This document shows, piece after piece, positions 54,579-64,000 of a stretch of 64,000 nt of DNA. Every line of letters starts with the position of its first letter. Positions within the stretch are counted from its first letter, which is position 1. Below the pieces are notes generated by a model that searched no databases, was not told the origin of the DNA, and saw only the letters and a program-made list of their open reading frames with translations. Source of the stretch: Candidatus Gastranaerophilales bacterium (lineage in GTDB: Bacteria; Cyanobacteriota; Vampirovibrionia; Gastranaerophilales; Gastranaerophilaceae); assembly GCA_944325625.1 (NCBI GenBank), contig CALVAP010000004.1, positions 248,001 to 312,000 on the forward strand, written 5' to 3'. The translations under genes were made by a program, and so were the position numbers.

Positions 54579-55604
54579 CTATTTCACTTTTTGCCATACC
54601 GTCGGAAACAAAAATCTTCTTCCTAAAAACTCAACAGCCGAATAATGTATTGGACTAAATCTGTCACCTTCCTCTAATGCCTCAACTAGTGGGGATTTTT
54701 TCATAAACATAACATTACCGCTCGCCATGTATTTATCATGAAAAAATTTGCTCTGGGCAAACCTTACCGTCTTCTCAACAGGAGCATTCAAATCCGCAAC
54801 AAATATATTATCCTTAAAGTGCTCCCCAATCGCAAATACTCCTTTTTTGTCCAACTTATCATATATTTTTCTTACTAAACTCTGTGCAGCTTCTCTTTTG
54901 TCCACAGAACTTGCTAAATTAATCTTATATTGCAATGCTTCTAATATTTTATTATTACATAAATGATAAAATGCATTCCTAAAAAGTATCGCACCAACAG
55001 GCCGTTGAGTTTCTATATGATCTAGAGAACGAATATCTCCTTTTCTATATTCTATTGCCGAAGCATGCTCATCTTTCACTCGAAAATACTTCTCTGTGAA
55101 CTCTGGATTTCTATCTCTAAAATTAAAATATGCAGTTGATTTGTTTATCGCAATATTTGGCGACTCTACAGGCTCCATTACAGAAAAGAATAAATCTCTC
55201 AACTTGGCTTTTTTCGCCACAGCATGATTGTCTAATATAAATGAATCAAAACATCCTGAAAATACACTGTGTATTCCTGCTCTTGCATGTGCTATTGCTT
55301 CTGGACTTATATCAAATGCTCTTATAAAATATTTTGCTCTATCTTTTAGCTGTGAAAATATTGAAATTGCCTCCTCTCCGTTAGAACAAGCAAAATCTAA
55401 TATCTCCGCGCCTTTAGGAAAATTTCTTTCAACAGCTCTTATTACCGACAAAAGTGCATCATTCTCCCTGTAAAACATGCTATCCAACGTGCATCTTGCA
55501 ACACTGTCATATCTCAAAAAACTTCCAAAACTTGGGCTTTTTTTACGATGAGAAATGTTGATTGCCTTATTTTTTCCAGAATTTTCTAACGGTAATATTT
55601 GCAT
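54579..55604 (-). CDS. Orphan CheR-like methyltransferase with N-terminal SFGS motif
   Basis: A 341-residue protein from ATG 55604 (GGATGG upstream); the longer frame to 55622 has no ribosome site. The SAM-binding motif is EILDFACSNGEEAISIF, followed by AFDISPEAIAHARAGIHSVFSG and FRNAFYHL. This matches CheR (family: ACSTGEE..., DIS...A...G-x-Y, FRN). The CheR N-terminal helical domain is replaced by a short polar leader that contains KKSPSFGSFLRYDS (SFGS at residues 25-28). The first helices of CheR therefore are lacking and no CheB or receptor is nearby, so the substrate is unlikely to be a standard chemoreceptor. Convergent with rsmI (3-bp gap). Confidence 0.75.
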   Translation of the reverse strand: MQILPLENSGKNKAINISHRKKSPSFGSFLRYDSVARCTLDSMFYRENDALLSVIRAVERNFPKGAEILDFACSNGEEAISIFSQLKDRAKYFIRAFDISPEAIAHARAGIHSVFSGCFDSFILDNHAVAKKAKLRDLFFSVMEPVESPNIAINKSTAYFNFRDRNPEFTEKYFRVKDEHASAIEYRKGDIRSLDHIETQRPVGAILFRNAFYHLCNNKILEALQYKINLASSVDKREAAQSLVRKIYDKLDKKGVFAIGEHFKDNIFVADLNAPVEKTVRFAQSKFFHDKYMASGNVMFMKKSPLVEALEEGDRFSPIHYSAVEFLGRRFLFPTVWQKVK

Positions 55605-55681
55605 CACAACCATCCAATTCATTAATTACTATGAATATTATTTTTTGCATTTATTCCCATATTTATTTACAATTCTTATAA

Positions 55682-55716
55682 ATAATGCGCCGACCTAGTT
55701 AAGGTCGGCGCATTAT
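55682..55716 (-). terminator. Strong inverted repeat after groEL
   Basis: Perfect 15-bp arms (ataatgcgccgacct / reverse complement) around a 5-nt loop, 24 bp past the groEL stop. The minus-strand exit is ATTATTTATAAG, T-rich but not a pure tract. An intrinsic terminator for groES-groEL is the simplest reading. Confidence 0.6.
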
Positions 55717-55740
55717 AAATCACTTTGCAGAATTTTGAAT

Positions 55741-57420
<1,680 letters not shown>

Positions 57421-57711
57421 TTAATTTTCCAATACACCTAATACATCTTTAACAGAAAGAATTTTGAGCATTTCGTCATTCAACTTAACATCTGTTCCTG
57501 CATATTTAGCAAATAGAACAATGTCACCAACTTTAACTTCCATTTCTTCTCTTTTTCCGTCTTCAAGAGTTTTGCCAGGTCCTACAGCAACTACTTCACC
57601 CTTTTGAGGCTTCTCTTTTGCTGAATCGGGAATAAATATTCCGCCAGATGTTTGCTCTGTATCATCAATAACTTTGATTACTAATCTGTCTGAAAGTGGT
57701 CTAATTGCCAT
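57421..57711 (-). CDS. groS: Co-chaperonin GroES
   Basis: A 96-residue heptameric lid of GroEL. IRPLSDRLVIKVIDDTEQTSGGIFIPDSAKEKPQKGEVVAVGPG contains the mobile loop (EQTSGGIFIPD), and VKVGDIVLFAKYAGTDVKL the beta-barrel end. AAGGAG precedes ATG 57711. There is no CIRCE element upstream; a different palindrome lies at 57736-57768. Confidence 0.97.
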   Translation of the reverse strand: MAIRPLSDRLVIKVIDDTEQTSGGIFIPDSAKEKPQKGEVVAVGPGKTLEDGKREEMEVKVGDIVLFAKYAGTDVKLNDEMLKILSVKDVLGVLEN

Positions 57712-57735
57712 GATTAATCTCCTTATAAATCTGCA

Positions 57736-57768
57736 TAATTCGTTACTATCTTTTTATACAACGAATTA
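57736..57768 (-). promoter_or_regulatory. Palindromic operator candidate upstream of groES
   Basis: 9-bp half-sites TAATTCGTT (57736-57744) and AACGAATTA (57760-57768) with a 15-bp spacer that contains TATAAAAAGA on the minus strand, a -10-like element. The half-sites differ from CIRCE (TTAGCACTC-N9-GAGTGCTAA) in sequence and spacing. Either an unknown repressor site or an RNA hairpin in the leader. Confidence 0.45.
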
Positions 57769-57843
57769 CCTCTTTTTTACAGAAAATTAATGAAAAATTA
57801 ATTATCTTAATTTTTTTTTGTTAATAAACTAGACCTAATCAAT

Positions 57844-58476
57844 TTATTCCGAAACTTTAACGCAGGTAAGCATAGAAATAGAGCGAGGACGATTTTCATC
57901 CGCCGTCGGTACAACTCGAGAGGAATCAAACCAGACCGTCGTTGTTGTACTTCCACCCGATTTAATACTTTCTTTCAGTCCAGTTCCACTATAAAAAACT
58001 CCTTGAGCCACTATATTCCATGCACCAAACCCACCGCGTATATTTCTTGAGGCGTCTGAAAGCAATGTTCCTGGTTTATTTTTATCTGTTGACACACTAA
58101 TGGGACGGAATAGTCCGTTTACGCTATCTGATTGCGTCTGGTTTATACAATTTCCATTAGAATCTTCGCCTTTTTTGTCACATATGTTATATGAACCTGA
58201 TACTCTAAAATATCGTCCATTATACTTTTCATCAACTTGTCGCCAACCTTCGGGACAAGTTGAAGTATAATCCGCATCAAAGAACATTACCATTCCGGGG
58301 ACAAAACCTTTTTGTTTTTCCAGTTCTTCTATTCTATTAATCAAATTACCTATTTGAAGATTATTAGTTGCTGTATTTTTTGTAGAGCGTGATATTAGGG
58401 GAGCAGACATAGCTAAAGCAATGCTAACTAACATGAGAACCACCATAGCCTCTGCTATCGAGAATGCTTTTTTCAT
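57844..58476 (-). CDS. Type IV pilin-like protein with phage tail-collar-like head
   Basis: A 210-residue protein. The N-terminus MKKAFSIAEAMVVLMLVSIALAMSAPLIS is a prepilin helix: basic residues, then a hydrophobic helix with a Glu at +5 (cleavage expected before F5). The stem (35-58) is a polar helix. The head has PGMVMFF, CPEGWRQVDEKYNGRYFRVSG (about 74-94) and the C-terminal NRPRSISMLTCVKVS. Phage tail-collar/fibre tips show the same order: P-x-G-x-V, P-x-G-W-x-x-x-x-G, G-R-F-x-R, and RP-x-N-x-x-x-x-x-x-x-I. Four Cys (74, 99, 110, 205) suggest disulfides. SD GGAG/AAGGG is close to ATG 58476. The pilin part is strong, the collar resemblance moderate. Confidence 0.75.
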   Translation of the reverse strand: MKKAFSIAEAMVVLMLVSIALAMSAPLISRSTKNTATNNLQIGNLINRIEELEKQKGFVPGMVMFFDADYTSTCPEGWRQVDEKYNGRYFRVSGSYNICDKKGEDSNGNCINQTQSDSVNGLFRPISVSTDKNKPGTLLSDASRNIRGGFGAWNIVAQGVFYSGTGLKESIKSGGSTTTTVWFDSSRVVPTADENRPRSISMLTCVKVSE

Positions 58477-58544
58477 CCCTTATTCTCCATTATACTATCT
58501 CTCAATAATACCAAACCCTTATTTTAACGTCAATGCATATAACT

Positions 58545-58961
58545 TCACCTAATCTGAAAAGGACATTTTGTACAATGCGCTTTGGGATGAAGTTGCAAAT
58601 TATCTTCCAAGTCATACATCTGAGCTATTCTTGTTATAAGCTTTGAGCCACAAACAGGACAAATGCATTCAGCACCTTCTCCTGCCAAAATTTTTATTTT
58701 TAAATCTTCTATGTATTTCGCGTCTGTAACAAGAGATACATCTACCGTTTTTTCATACTTCTTTATTTCTGCAGACTCCAACTTCAATCCCTTAGCAAGT
58801 TTCTGTCTTATCGATGTTGCCAAAAATAACTCATTCCCACTCTCTATATCTTCTATCATCTTAAGTGAGATATTACTTTTTTTAGACAATCCCGTCTGAG
58901 ATAGCCCTATATTCTCCCGCCTTTCACTTACAAATTGGGCCAGCGACTTTCCTTCATCCAT
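58545..58961 (-). CDS. XRE-type HTH protein with C-terminal zinc ribbon
   Basis: A 138-residue protein. The N-terminal HTH (about 5-60, LAQFVSERRENIGLSQTGLSKKSNISLKMIEDIESG in parts: RRENIGLSQTGLSKKS) is of the Cro/C1 class. The C-terminal half has CICPVCGSKLITR and, 24 residues later, HCTKCPFQIR, forming a zinc ribbon of two C-x2-C pairs. It is likely a transcription regulator. The ATG lies 2 bp after the ABC transporter gene, so it is coupled to it; the pilin-like gene follows after 68 bp. Confidence 0.82.
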   Translation of the reverse strand: MDEGKSLAQFVSERRENIGLSQTGLSKKSNISLKMIEDIESGNELFLATSIRQKLAKGLKLESAEIKKYEKTVDVSLVTDAKYIEDLKIKILAGEGAECICPVCGSKLITRIAQMYDLEDNLQLHPKAHCTKCPFQIR

Positions 58962-58963
58962 AT

Positions 58964-60775
58964 TTATGCCTCTACTGCATCTTGCTTACGAAATTGCATT
59001 TCGTATAAATGCCTATACTGTCCGTTTTCTATCTGCATTAACTCCTCATGCGTTCCCAACTCAACAAGCTCTCCATCATTTATAAGCGCAATTCTATTTG
59101 CATTTTTTATTGTTGACAATCTGTGCGCTATTACAAAAACCGTTTTATTCTGCATTAAATTATCCAAAGCCTTTTGTACAATCTCTTCCGATTGATTATC
59201 CAAGGCTGATGTCGCTTCATCCAGAATTACTATTGGAGTATTTTTAATCATCGCTCTTGCAATTGCAACCCTTTGACGTTGTCCGCCTGATAGGCTTGTC
59301 CCTCTTTCTCCTATTTGGGTATCTATTCCATCAGGTAAACTGTCTAAAAATTCTCCCAAATGTGCAAGTTCCACTACCTGTTTCAATTCCTCTTCAGTTG
59401 CTTTAGGGTTTCCAAGTAAAATGTTTTCTCTTATAGTCCCTGAAAACAAAAAGTTATCCTGAAATACAACTGCAATATGAGAACGCAATGATTCCAGTTT
59501 TATCTTTCTTACGTCTGTCCCATCAATCATCAACATGCCTGAGTTTACATCGTAAAATCTCGGAATAAGATTAACTAAAGTTGTCTTTCCTCCACCGGAA
59601 TTGCCAACTATTGCTATTGTTTCATTTTTTCTCACATTCAGGTTAATATGTTTTAGTACACTATGTCCTTGTACATATTCAAAACTTACATCATTAAAAC
59701 ATACGCCATCTTTTACTTCATCCAACTCAATCGCATCATCAGCATCTTTGATTTCAGGTTGCAAATCAAACAACTCAAATACCCTACCCATAGCCACAAA
59801 CACTGTTTGCAGGTCCGTTAATGTATTTCCAAAACTTTTTATCGGCTTATACAAAAGCAGCAACGAAGTAACAAATGAAGTCAAAGCTCCCATTGTCATC
59901 GTCCCGTTCAAGATAAGACTTGTTCCATACCAAAGAACAAAAGCTATACCAAATGATGCTATTAGATACATTATAGGCGACATCCAGCCAACCCTTTTAG
60001 TCAATGACATAGTTAAATCAAACGAATCTTGTAATCTCGCATTGAAAATGGAAATCTGTCTTTGTTGCAAACCATATGCACACATAACTTTATTTCCCTG
60101 ATATGTTTCATTAAAGTTTGTTGTAAGATTACCACCCACTACCATTGTTTCATTAGAAACACTTTTGATTTTTTTTCTTATTAAAAGGACAGGCAATATT
60201 GCTACACACAAGACAACAACTCCAACAACTGCCAAACGCCAAGAACTGTACAACATTACACAAACAAGCGCAAGTGCACCAAAACCGTTTGTAAACAAGT
60301 CTTTAAGCTTTTCCACTATCCCCTTTGATGCCGTATCAGGGTCACTGACAAACCTCGTCAGTGTTATACCCGAAGAGTTGTCATCAAAAAATCTTGTATC
60401 CATCTCTACAAGTTTTTTAAATAAATCTTTCTTCACCGCCATTGTAATTTTTTGGCTTACCCAAGCAGTTAAATATGCATTTACATATTTCAATACGCCC
60501 TGAAGCCCTGCAAACATAACAATACCAAAAGGTATAAAAGGAGCTATATCAAATGGGCAAACCCAACCATGGATTACAAGCGGATTTTTATTAACAACAT
60601 TATCTATATATGGTCTTAATGCCAACGCAACTACACCGTCAAGCATTCCTACAGGAATCGCCACCAGAACACTTAGAATGGCTCTAAACATAAATGGCTT
60701 TATATACTTATATATTCTCGATACTAACCAAGAATATCTAAACGCATTCTGTGCTTGTGTATCTTTTAACTTCAT
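58964..60775 (-). CDS. ABC exporter, half-transporter (MsbA-like)
   Basis: A 603-residue fused membrane/ATPase half-transporter. Six membrane helices occupy about 28-325 and the NBD about 360-595. Motifs: Walker A GNSGGGKTTLVNLIPR, Q-loop VFQDNFLFSGTIREN, signature LSGGQRQRVAIARAM, Walker B TPIVILDEATSALD and H-loop VIAHRLSTI. The type matches lipid/lipid-A flippases of the MsbA group; the substrate is not provable from sequence. It lies downstream of the rhamnose cluster (70-bp gap to rfbA), so a surface-glycan or lipid-linked substrate fits. SD GAGGAG precedes ATG. Confidence 0.92.
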   Translation of the reverse strand: MKLKDTQAQNAFRYSWLVSRIYKYIKPFMFRAILSVLVAIPVGMLDGVVALALRPYIDNVVNKNPLVIHGWVCPFDIAPFIPFGIVMFAGLQGVLKYVNAYLTAWVSQKITMAVKKDLFKKLVEMDTRFFDDNSSGITLTRFVSDPDTASKGIVEKLKDLFTNGFGALALVCVMLYSSWRLAVVGVVVLCVAILPVLLIRKKIKSVSNETMVVGGNLTTNFNETYQGNKVMCAYGLQQRQISIFNARLQDSFDLTMSLTKRVGWMSPIMYLIASFGIAFVLWYGTSLILNGTMTMGALTSFVTSLLLLYKPIKSFGNTLTDLQTVFVAMGRVFELFDLQPEIKDADDAIELDEVKDGVCFNDVSFEYVQGHSVLKHINLNVRKNETIAIVGNSGGGKTTLVNLIPRFYDVNSGMLMIDGTDVRKIKLESLRSHIAVVFQDNFLFSGTIRENILLGNPKATEEELKQVVELAHLGEFLDSLPDGIDTQIGERGTSLSGGQRQRVAIARAMIKNTPIVILDEATSALDNQSEEIVQKALDNLMQNKTVFVIAHRLSTIKNANRIALINDGELVELGTHEELMQIENGQYRHLYEMQFRKQDAVEA

Positions 60776-60845
60776 TAAAAACTCCTCGCTGGCTATTCAT
60801 AATAATTATTCTATCATGAATATTATTTCTCTCGAATGTTTTACT

Positions 60846-61718
60846 CTATTCGATTATGTTCATTATATATTGGAAGTACTCACTTGCCTTGTATTGCATC
60901 GCTCTTTCTTTTATCTCTTGTACACCTAAAAATCCAAGACGATAAGCTATTTCTTCAAGACAAGCTATTTTTACCCCCTGGTTCTCCTCTATTGTTTGAA
61001 CATATTGAGAAGCCTGCAATAATGATTGATGCGTTCCTGTATCTAACCATGCAAATCCCCTACCTAACAACTCTACACTCAAATTCCCCTCTTTTAAGTA
61101 TATATTGTTCAAATCCGTTATCTCAAGTTCACCGCGTTTCGATGGCTTCAAAGATTTTGCCTTTTCAATGACGTTATTATCATAAAAATATAGACCAGTT
61201 ACCGCATAATTTGATTTGGGGTTTTGAGGTTTTTCTTCTATTGAAAGAGCCTTTCCTTCCTTATCAAATTCTACAACGCCATACCTGTGAGGGTCTTTGA
61301 CATGATACCCAAAAACAGTTGCGCCACCTTCCTTTGATACTTTTTTTACTACATTTGATAATGTATGAGAAAAACCTCGACCGTAAAATATGTTATCACC
61401 CAATACCATTGCCACAGAGTCTTTACCTATGAATTCTTCAGCCAATATAAATGCCTGTGCTAATCCTTGAGGCTTTGGTTGAACTTTGTAGCTAAACTTT
61501 AACCCAAATTGGCTTCCATCACCTAACAATTTTTCAAAATTAGGCAAATCCTGCGGTGTTGAAATTATTAATATATCCCTTATCCCTGCAAGCATTAGAA
61601 CTGAAATAGGGTGATATATCATCGGCTTATCAAAAACAGGCAAAAGCTGCTTTGACACAACCATTGTCGAAGGATAAAGACGGGTCCCTGCGCCGCCTGC
61701 AAGTATTATTCCTTTCAT
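60846..61718 (-). CDS. rfbA: Glucose-1-phosphate thymidylyltransferase
   Basis: RfbA converts glucose-1-phosphate and dTTP to dTDP-glucose, first step of dTDP-L-rhamnose synthesis. [18 protein letters not shown] is the nucleotide-binding N-terminus. [32 protein letters not shown] and [11 protein letters not shown] are family signatures. The start at 61718 is chosen over 61736 and 61721 because AGGAG fits best. It ends the visible rfbC-rfbB-rfbD-rfbA order. The start overlaps or touches rfbD (stop 61729). Confidence 0.95.
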   Translation of the reverse strand: MKGIILAGGAGTRLYPSTMVVSKQLLPVFDKPMIYHPISVLMLAGIRDILIISTPQDLPNFEKLLGDGSQFGLKFSYKVQPKPQGLAQAFILAEEFIGKDSVAMVLGDNIFYGRGFSHTLSNVVKKVSKEGGATVFGYHVKDPHRYGVVEFDKEGKALSIEEKPQNPKSNYAVTGLYFYDNNVIEKAKSLKPSKRGELEITDLNNIYLKEGNLSVELLGRGFAWLDTGTHQSLLQASQYVQTIEENQGVKIACLEEIAYRLGFLGVQEIKERAMQYKASEYFQYIMNIIE

Positions 61719-61728
61719 CATTTTTCTC

Positions 61729-62556
61729 CTATTCACACCTTAACTCCAAATAATCACTTAAGGCAAGCTTCCAATCACGACAAATACCTTCATTCGCCAT
61801 TACACTGTAGAAAGGTCTTTTCGCAGGTCGCGGGTATTCTTGCGTCCTGCAGGCAGTTATATTTGCATCTATTCCCGATTGCTTGAATATTTCCTTTGCA
61901 AATCCATACCAAGTAACACTTCCGCTTCCACATATATGATATGTTCCATAAGGTTTCTGCAAGCTTATCAGTTTCAATAGCCCATTTGCTAATTCTACAG
62001 TCCAAGTTGGACAACCTTTCTGATCATCTACAACCTTTAATGCAACACCTTCTTTTGCCTTGTTTATCATAGTTTCTACAAAATTATGTCCATGATGCCC
62101 GTACAGCCAGCTGGTTCTCGCTATGTAATACTTCTCACAATATTTTTTTACAAATTCTTCTCCTTTATACTTCGTATAACCGTAGTGATTTATAGGATTA
62201 ACCTCATCTGTCGGCAAATACGGTTCTTTTTTCTCTCCGTCAAATACATAATCCGTTGAAATATATATCATCAAACAGTCGTTCTTGGCACATGCTTTCG
62301 CTACATTTTCTGTTCCGAGTTCATTTATCTTGGCAGCTACTTCTTTTTCTTCTTCTGCCTTATCAACATTTGTATATGCGGCAGCGTGGATTACAACGTC
62401 AGGTTTTATTGTTGCAATTGCAACGGACACGGATTCTTCATCTGTTATGTCTAATGTGTCCTTATCTGTTTCATACACAAAACAACCAACATCTTCCAAT
62501 ATAGGACATAAATCTTGTCCTAACATACCATTTGCCCCTGTCACAAGAACTTTCAT
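61729..62556 (-). CDS. rfbD: dTDP-4-dehydrorhamnose reductase
   Basis: A 275-residue SDR enzyme performing the last step (NAD(P)H-dependent) of dTDP-L-rhamnose synthesis. N-terminal Rossmann [12 protein letters not shown], the [16 protein letters not shown] segment, STDYVFDG and the Y-x3-K motif (YGYTKYKGE) are all present. It overlaps rfbB by 4 bp. Confidence 0.95.
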   Translation of the reverse strand: MKVLVTGANGMLGQDLCPILEDVGCFVYETDKDTLDITDEESVSVAIATIKPDVVIHAAAYTNVDKAEEEKEVAAKINELGTENVAKACAKNDCLMIYISTDYVFDGEKKEPYLPTDEVNPINHYGYTKYKGEEFVKKYCEKYYIARTSWLYGHHGHNFVETMINKAKEGVALKVVDDQKGCPTWTVELANGLLKLISLQKPYGTYHICGSGSVTWYGFAKEIFKQSGIDANITACRTQEYPRPAKRPFYSVMANEGICRDWKLALSDYLELRCE

Positions 62557-63533
62557 TTAACTAATTCCTTTTTCTCTTCTATCGACTTAATCCAATCTTG
62601 ATTATTCAAATACCAAGCAATCGTAAGTTTTATACCTTCTTCAAAAGTTAAAGACGGTTCCCAGCCCAACTGCTCTTGTATTTTGGTATTATCTATTGCA
62701 TATCTTCTGTCATGTCCAAGCCTGTCTTGAACATACTCAATAGAGCTTTCGTCTTTCCCCATTGTATCTAATATAATTTTTGTAATCTCAATGTTAGTTT
62801 TTTCATTATGCCCGCCTATATTATAGACCTCACCTTCTTTGCCTTTATGGAGAACCACATCTATAGCCTGACAATGATCATAAACATATAACCAATCACG
62901 AACATTCATTCCATCCCCATATACCGGAACTTTCTGCCCTTTTAGAAGTCTTGAAATAAAATATGGTATAAGCTTTTCGGGATATTGGTATGGTCCGTAG
63001 TTGTTTGAACATCTCGTATTCAAAACAGGCATTTTATAGGTTTCAAAATACGAACGTACCAACAAATCCGCTCCGGCTTTTGAGGCTGAATACGGCGAAT
63101 TTGGTGCTAACGGTGTCGTTTCGGTAAAATATCCTTCTGCACCCAATGTTCCATATACTTCATCCGTAGATACTTGCAAAAACCTCTGAATATTATGTTC
63201 TCGCGCCGACTGTAACAAATTCAGCGTACCTTGTATATTCGTTTCTACAAATATCTCAGGCCCGATTATTGACCTGTCTACATGGCTTTCCGCTGCAAAA
63301 TTTACTATTGCATCAACCTCTTCACATATCTCTCTTACTACATTTTTATCACATATATTTCCAAGTACAAATGAATAGTTAGGATTTGACTTTACATCAT
63401 CTAAGTTTGAAATATTCCCCGCATAAGTAAGACAGTCTAAATTAACAATTTTGTATTGAGGATGTTTGTTTAGCATATGCCTGATAAAACAGCTGCCAAT
63501 GAACCCCGCACCACCTGTAACCAATATATTCAT
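62553..63533 (-). CDS. rfbB: dTDP-glucose 4,6-dehydratase
   Basis: A 326-residue SDR enzyme, second step of the pathway. VTGGAGFIGSCFIRHML is the NAD-binding motif, followed by NLDCLTYAGN, FAAESHVDRSI, STDEVYG and YSASKAGADLLVRSY (catalytic Y-x3-K). RCSNNYGPYQYPEKLIP and VRDWLYVYDHC complete the signature. It overlaps rfbC by 4 bp and rfbD by 4 bp, so the three are translationally coupled. Confidence 0.96.
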   Translation of the reverse strand: MNILVTGGAGFIGSCFIRHMLNKHPQYKIVNLDCLTYAGNISNLDDVKSNPNYSFVLGNICDKNVVREICEEVDAIVNFAAESHVDRSIIGPEIFVETNIQGTLNLLQSAREHNIQRFLQVSTDEVYGTLGAEGYFTETTPLAPNSPYSASKAGADLLVRSYFETYKMPVLNTRCSNNYGPYQYPEKLIPYFISRLLKGQKVPVYGDGMNVRDWLYVYDHCQAIDVVLHKGKEGEVYNIGGHNEKTNIEITKIILDTMGKDESSIEYVQDRLGHDRRYAIDNTKIQEQLGWEPSLTFEEGIKLTIAWYLNNQDWIKSIEEKKELVK

Positions 63534-64000
63534 AAAATCTCCTTATAATCTATATCTTTTAAAAAAGGTTGATTTTTATCCTTTTCACTGAGAATAGGAG
63601 CAAAATCGATACCCCAATCTACTTCTATATCAGAATCATTCCACCTTACTCCTCTGTCACATTCCTTGGAATATTCAGAGCTTGCCTTATAAATCAACTC
63701 GGCCTCTTCCGATAAGACAACAAAACCATGTGCAAATCCCTTAGGAATATAAAGCATATTCTTGTTTTCCTCGCTTAAATAAACTCCAACCCATTTTGAA
63801 AATGTTTCAGAATTTTTCCTTAAATCAACAGCAACATCAAAAATCTTTCCTCTTACACATCTTACCAACTTTGCTTGCGCATATGGTTCTGCTTGATAGT
63901 GCAACCCTCTAAGTACACCCTTTGAAGACTTTGAATGATTATCCTGACAAAATTCTACATCTATACCGTTTTTGACAAAATCAGATTTTTTGTAAGTTTC
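63530..64000 (-). CDS. rfbC: dTDP-4-dehydrorhamnose 3,5-epimerase (5' end outside window)
   Basis: The frame stays open through base 64000, so the gene runs past the window edge; the ATG at 63904 is internal. The visible part has the family DNHSKSSKGVLRGLHYQ stretch with the catalytic His, then AKLVRCVRGKIFDVAVDLRKNSETFSKWVGV (in parts: RCVRGKIFDV) and LYIPKGFAHGFVVLSE. This epimerase catalyses step three. About 157 residues of the usual 180 are seen. It is the first gene of the rhamnose cluster visible here. Confidence 0.94.
   Translation of the reverse strand, partial: ETYKKSDFVKNGIDVEFCQDNHSKSSKGVLRGLHYQAEPYAQAKLVRCVRGKIFDVAVDLRKNSETFSKWVGVYLSEENKNMLYIPKGFAHGFVVLSEEAELIYKASSEYSKECDRGVRWNDSDIEVDWGIDFAPILSEKDKNQPFLKDIDYKEIL

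Noticed and set aside
57712-57843. CIRCE heat-shock operator upstream of groES
   Set aside because: TTAGCACTC-N9-GAGTGCTAA is not present; only a different palindrome is seen.

Overview
This 64 kb window is a single-copy chromosomal stretch of a strongly AT-rich, Gram-negative, flagellated bacterium. RNA polymerase beta-prime is split into rpoC1 (gamma) and rpoC2, the arrangement of the cyanobacterial lineage, yet no photosynthesis gene is present. Together with lipid A synthesis (lpxK), MotAB and flagellar basal-body genes, and several lineage-specific proteins, this points to a non-photosynthetic cyanobacterial relative (Vampirovibrionia/Melainabacteria, probably Gastranaerophilales). The placement is inference from gene content; no rRNA marker is present.

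Layout. 1-1940: end of an MCE/MlaD-like lipid transport protein and lpxK. 1937-5102: a large unrecognised protein with an internal duplication, and a small exported protein. 5120-14105: rpoB-rpoC1-rpoC2 (minus strand), with a perfect 15-bp hairpin between rpoC1 and rpoC2. 14432-16668: a small unknown protein and a striking hybrid-cluster-protein homologue that has lost nearly all metal ligands. 16681-22429: glgA, ruvA, bioB, a TPR protein and an M20 peptidase flanked by two tiny Cys-rich proteins. 22475-25741: glycosyltransferases, MscS, a CMP-sugar synthetase and a ribbon-helix-helix regulator. 25956-30314: motA-motB-TPR-diguanylate cyclase. 30317-44857: mutS, ribD, a large low-complexity protein with a glycine-heptad array, a YkgJ-like protein, mutS2, a histidine phosphatase, rsgA, ispA, a PAP2-like protein and a sensor kinase. 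44854-53118 (minus): response regulator, histidine kinase, flgB, flgC, fliE, fliF, fliG, fliH, fliI. 53458-54575: STAS-like protein and rsmI. 54579-57711: CheR-like methyltransferase and groES-groEL. 57844-64000 (minus): pilin-like protein with a tail-collar-like head, HTH/zinc protein, ABC exporter, and rfbA-rfbD-rfbB-rfbC for dTDP-L-rhamnose (rfbC runs off the window).

How the parts fit. The motility genes form two blocks (stator plus c-di-GMP enzyme; basal body/export apparatus plus a two-component pair at its head), with a STAS-like gene divergent from the second block and preceded by three direct repeats exactly 22 bp apart. Envelope genes (lpxK, MCE, rhamnose, CMP-sugar, glycosyltransferases, ABC exporter) indicate a glycosylated outer surface. 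Genes are packed tightly: of nine convergent pairs, five overlap at their 3' ends, three of them through one shared TTAA that gives a TAA stop to both strands.

I found no rRNA, tRNA, CRISPR array, insertion sequence, integrase or prophage module by eye. The strongest candidates for undescribed biology are the metal-ligand-less Hcp-fold protein (15082-16668), the glycine-heptad protein (34704-36827), the pilin/collar chimera (57844-58476), and an N-terminal S-F-x-G motif shared by three otherwise unrelated proteins.
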